DNA of 64,000 bases from CAYPLH01 sp964411505 (GTDB lineage: Bacteria > Bacillota > Clostridia > CAYPLH01 > DUMO01): the NCBI GenBank assembly GCA_964411505.1, contig CAYPLH010000009.1, positions 30,554-94,553 of the forward strand, given 5' to 3'. Each line of letters starts with the position of its first letter. Position 1 is the first letter of the stretch. Below, in pieces: positions 63,065-64,000 of this stretch. The notes beneath the pieces were generated by a model. The model was given only the letters and a program-made list of their open reading frames with translations, searched no databases and was not told the DNA's origin. The translations under genes and the position numbers were made by a program.

Positions 63065-63955
63065 TCAGTCGTTATTTGCATCAACATACATTTGGCGCCA
63101 CCTTAAGCCATCCATACTGGTCAGGAACATTTCTCCCAATCTCTTTCCATACATGCCGTCTATCCAGTATGTCTGATGATATGCAGCTCCTGCAAAAACC
63201 TTGTCACCAAGCTCAATAAATTCAGCATCATTAAAGTGCATGCCTATCCAGTAATAGACAGGCGTGATCAGGTTCTGCACATCGGTATAATCATTATTCC
63301 TGACCTGACGCAGCTGGCTTTCCAAATATTCAACATATTTGCTCACTTTAGCCACATTACGTGTGCCATTCAGCTTTTCTCCCCAAATATGCGCCTGCAG
63401 CCAATAGGACATTTCACGCATCCAAGAAGCTTGCCCAAATTCCGGATGATTGAGTGGATCTCCTGTTCCGCTTGTTTTACCATCACGAAGCATTAGCAGA
63501 GCGTCATAGGAATCCTGATCACCGGTTTCCTGATAATGATAGTAAAGACCTTTGGGAAAACGCCGCCAATCCTGAACCCCGCCATCATTTGGAATTACAT
63601 AGTTATCCCTTACGACCTGGATACTCCTTGAAATATATCTGGCAACATTATTAAGGTACAAGGTAGCCTGCGATGAGCTAATGTTAGCACGGGCATAATC
63701 CCTGATCTGCTGATGGACACGCAGCCCGTCATAATATTGACTGTCCTGTGTAGAAACAGTTTGCTGCCAATCTCCGACTGCTTTTCCGTGATACACCATA
63801 TCCTGCTCATACATTGATAAAAGCGGTGGTTCCGGTGCTACAGGATCTCCTCCTCCAGGTGTAGGTGTTGGTGTCGGAGAAGGAATACGTGAAGCAGAAG
63901 AATCTACTATACTCTGAAATACATTCTGACGTGTTCCCCCGTCAACCAATGTCAT
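63065..63955 (-). pseudogene. Broken paralogue of the toroid lipoprotein
   Basis: 296 codons closely matching the gene at 58706, with MSMYEQDMVYHGKAVGDW, WRRFPKGLYYHYQETGDQ and PVYYWIGMHFNDAEF. Two defects: homology starts only at the last strand of the lectin-like region (NVFQSIVDSSASRI), with an in-frame stop directly before the ATG at 63955, and about 97 residues of the helical region are missing in frame near base 63290. A PTPTPTPGGG linker replaces the acidic linker. No ribosome site precedes the ATG. Either a decayed gene, or the 3' part of one cut by an insertion beyond the window. Confidence 0.7.
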
Positions 63956-64000
63956 TTAGTTAACTAACGATAAGGGTATTTTTCTATCAGCAAAAAGAAA
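63956..64000. other. Unrelated sequence abutting the broken paralogue
   Basis: Lipoprotein homology ends abruptly at 63955. The next bases begin with the palindrome TTAGTTAACTAA and have no relation to the paralogue. This may be one end of an inserted element, but only 45 bases are visible. Confidence 0.35.

Overview
The window reads as a low-GC Firmicutes (clostridial) chromosome. The evidence is Gram-positive type PolC, SpoVD and SpoVE-like sporulation/cell-wall proteins, YlxR/YlxQ inside a nusA-infB operon, AGGAGG-type ribosome sites, TTG starts and sigma-A promoters. The gene order resembles the cellulolytic Acetivibrio/Hungateiclostridium group; that placement is inference. Every protein gene is on the minus strand, so biological order runs from high to low coordinates. 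The only plus-strand gene is a tRNA-Lys.

Core block (about 5.9-46.9 kb). From right to left: rpsB-tsf, pyrH, frr, a PASTA-like mini-protein, uppS-cdsA-dxr-rseP-ispG, polC, rimP-nusA-rnpM-ylxQ-infB-rbfA-nrnA-truB-ribF, an EamA transporter, two M16 peptidases, lgt, rodA, then the dcw cell-wall cluster (mraZ-rsmH-ftsL-spoVD-murE-murF-mraY-ftsW). This is translation, lipid and isoprenoid carrier synthesis, and peptidoglycan synthesis. The dcw cluster ends abnormally: murG is missing and murA breaks off one residue after its catalytic cysteine, beside a long palindrome.

Left accessory block (1-5.7 kb). A YesM/YesN two-component system and an LplB/LplC/solute-binding-protein carbohydrate ABC importer abut the broken murA.

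Right accessory block (47.1-64 kb). It starts immediately 3' of tRNA-Lys. It holds a second LplABC-type importer with a DUF3604 (PHP-like) protein, then a second operon with another DUF3604 protein, a large lipoprotein with a predicted lectin-like plus helical-toroid architecture, and two ABC half-transporters that carry N-terminal zinc ribbons and flank a DUF1854 gene. Both operons start from sigma-A-like promoters whose -35 box is overlapped by the same AAGTGAACTT motif, so they probably form one regulon. A broken paralogue of the lipoprotein lies at the window edge.

Dispersed elements. Four related short inverted-repeat elements (about 21.96, 32.34, 38.21 and 43.89 kb) share GTTACAGTTCA-type ends. 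Three of them have recognisable 9-bp target duplications, which marks them as a MITE family inserted at the 3' ends of core genes. Several intergenic spacers are filled with unusual short tandem repeats, and two core proteins (Lgt, ribosomal protein S2) carry acidic repetitive C-terminal tails.
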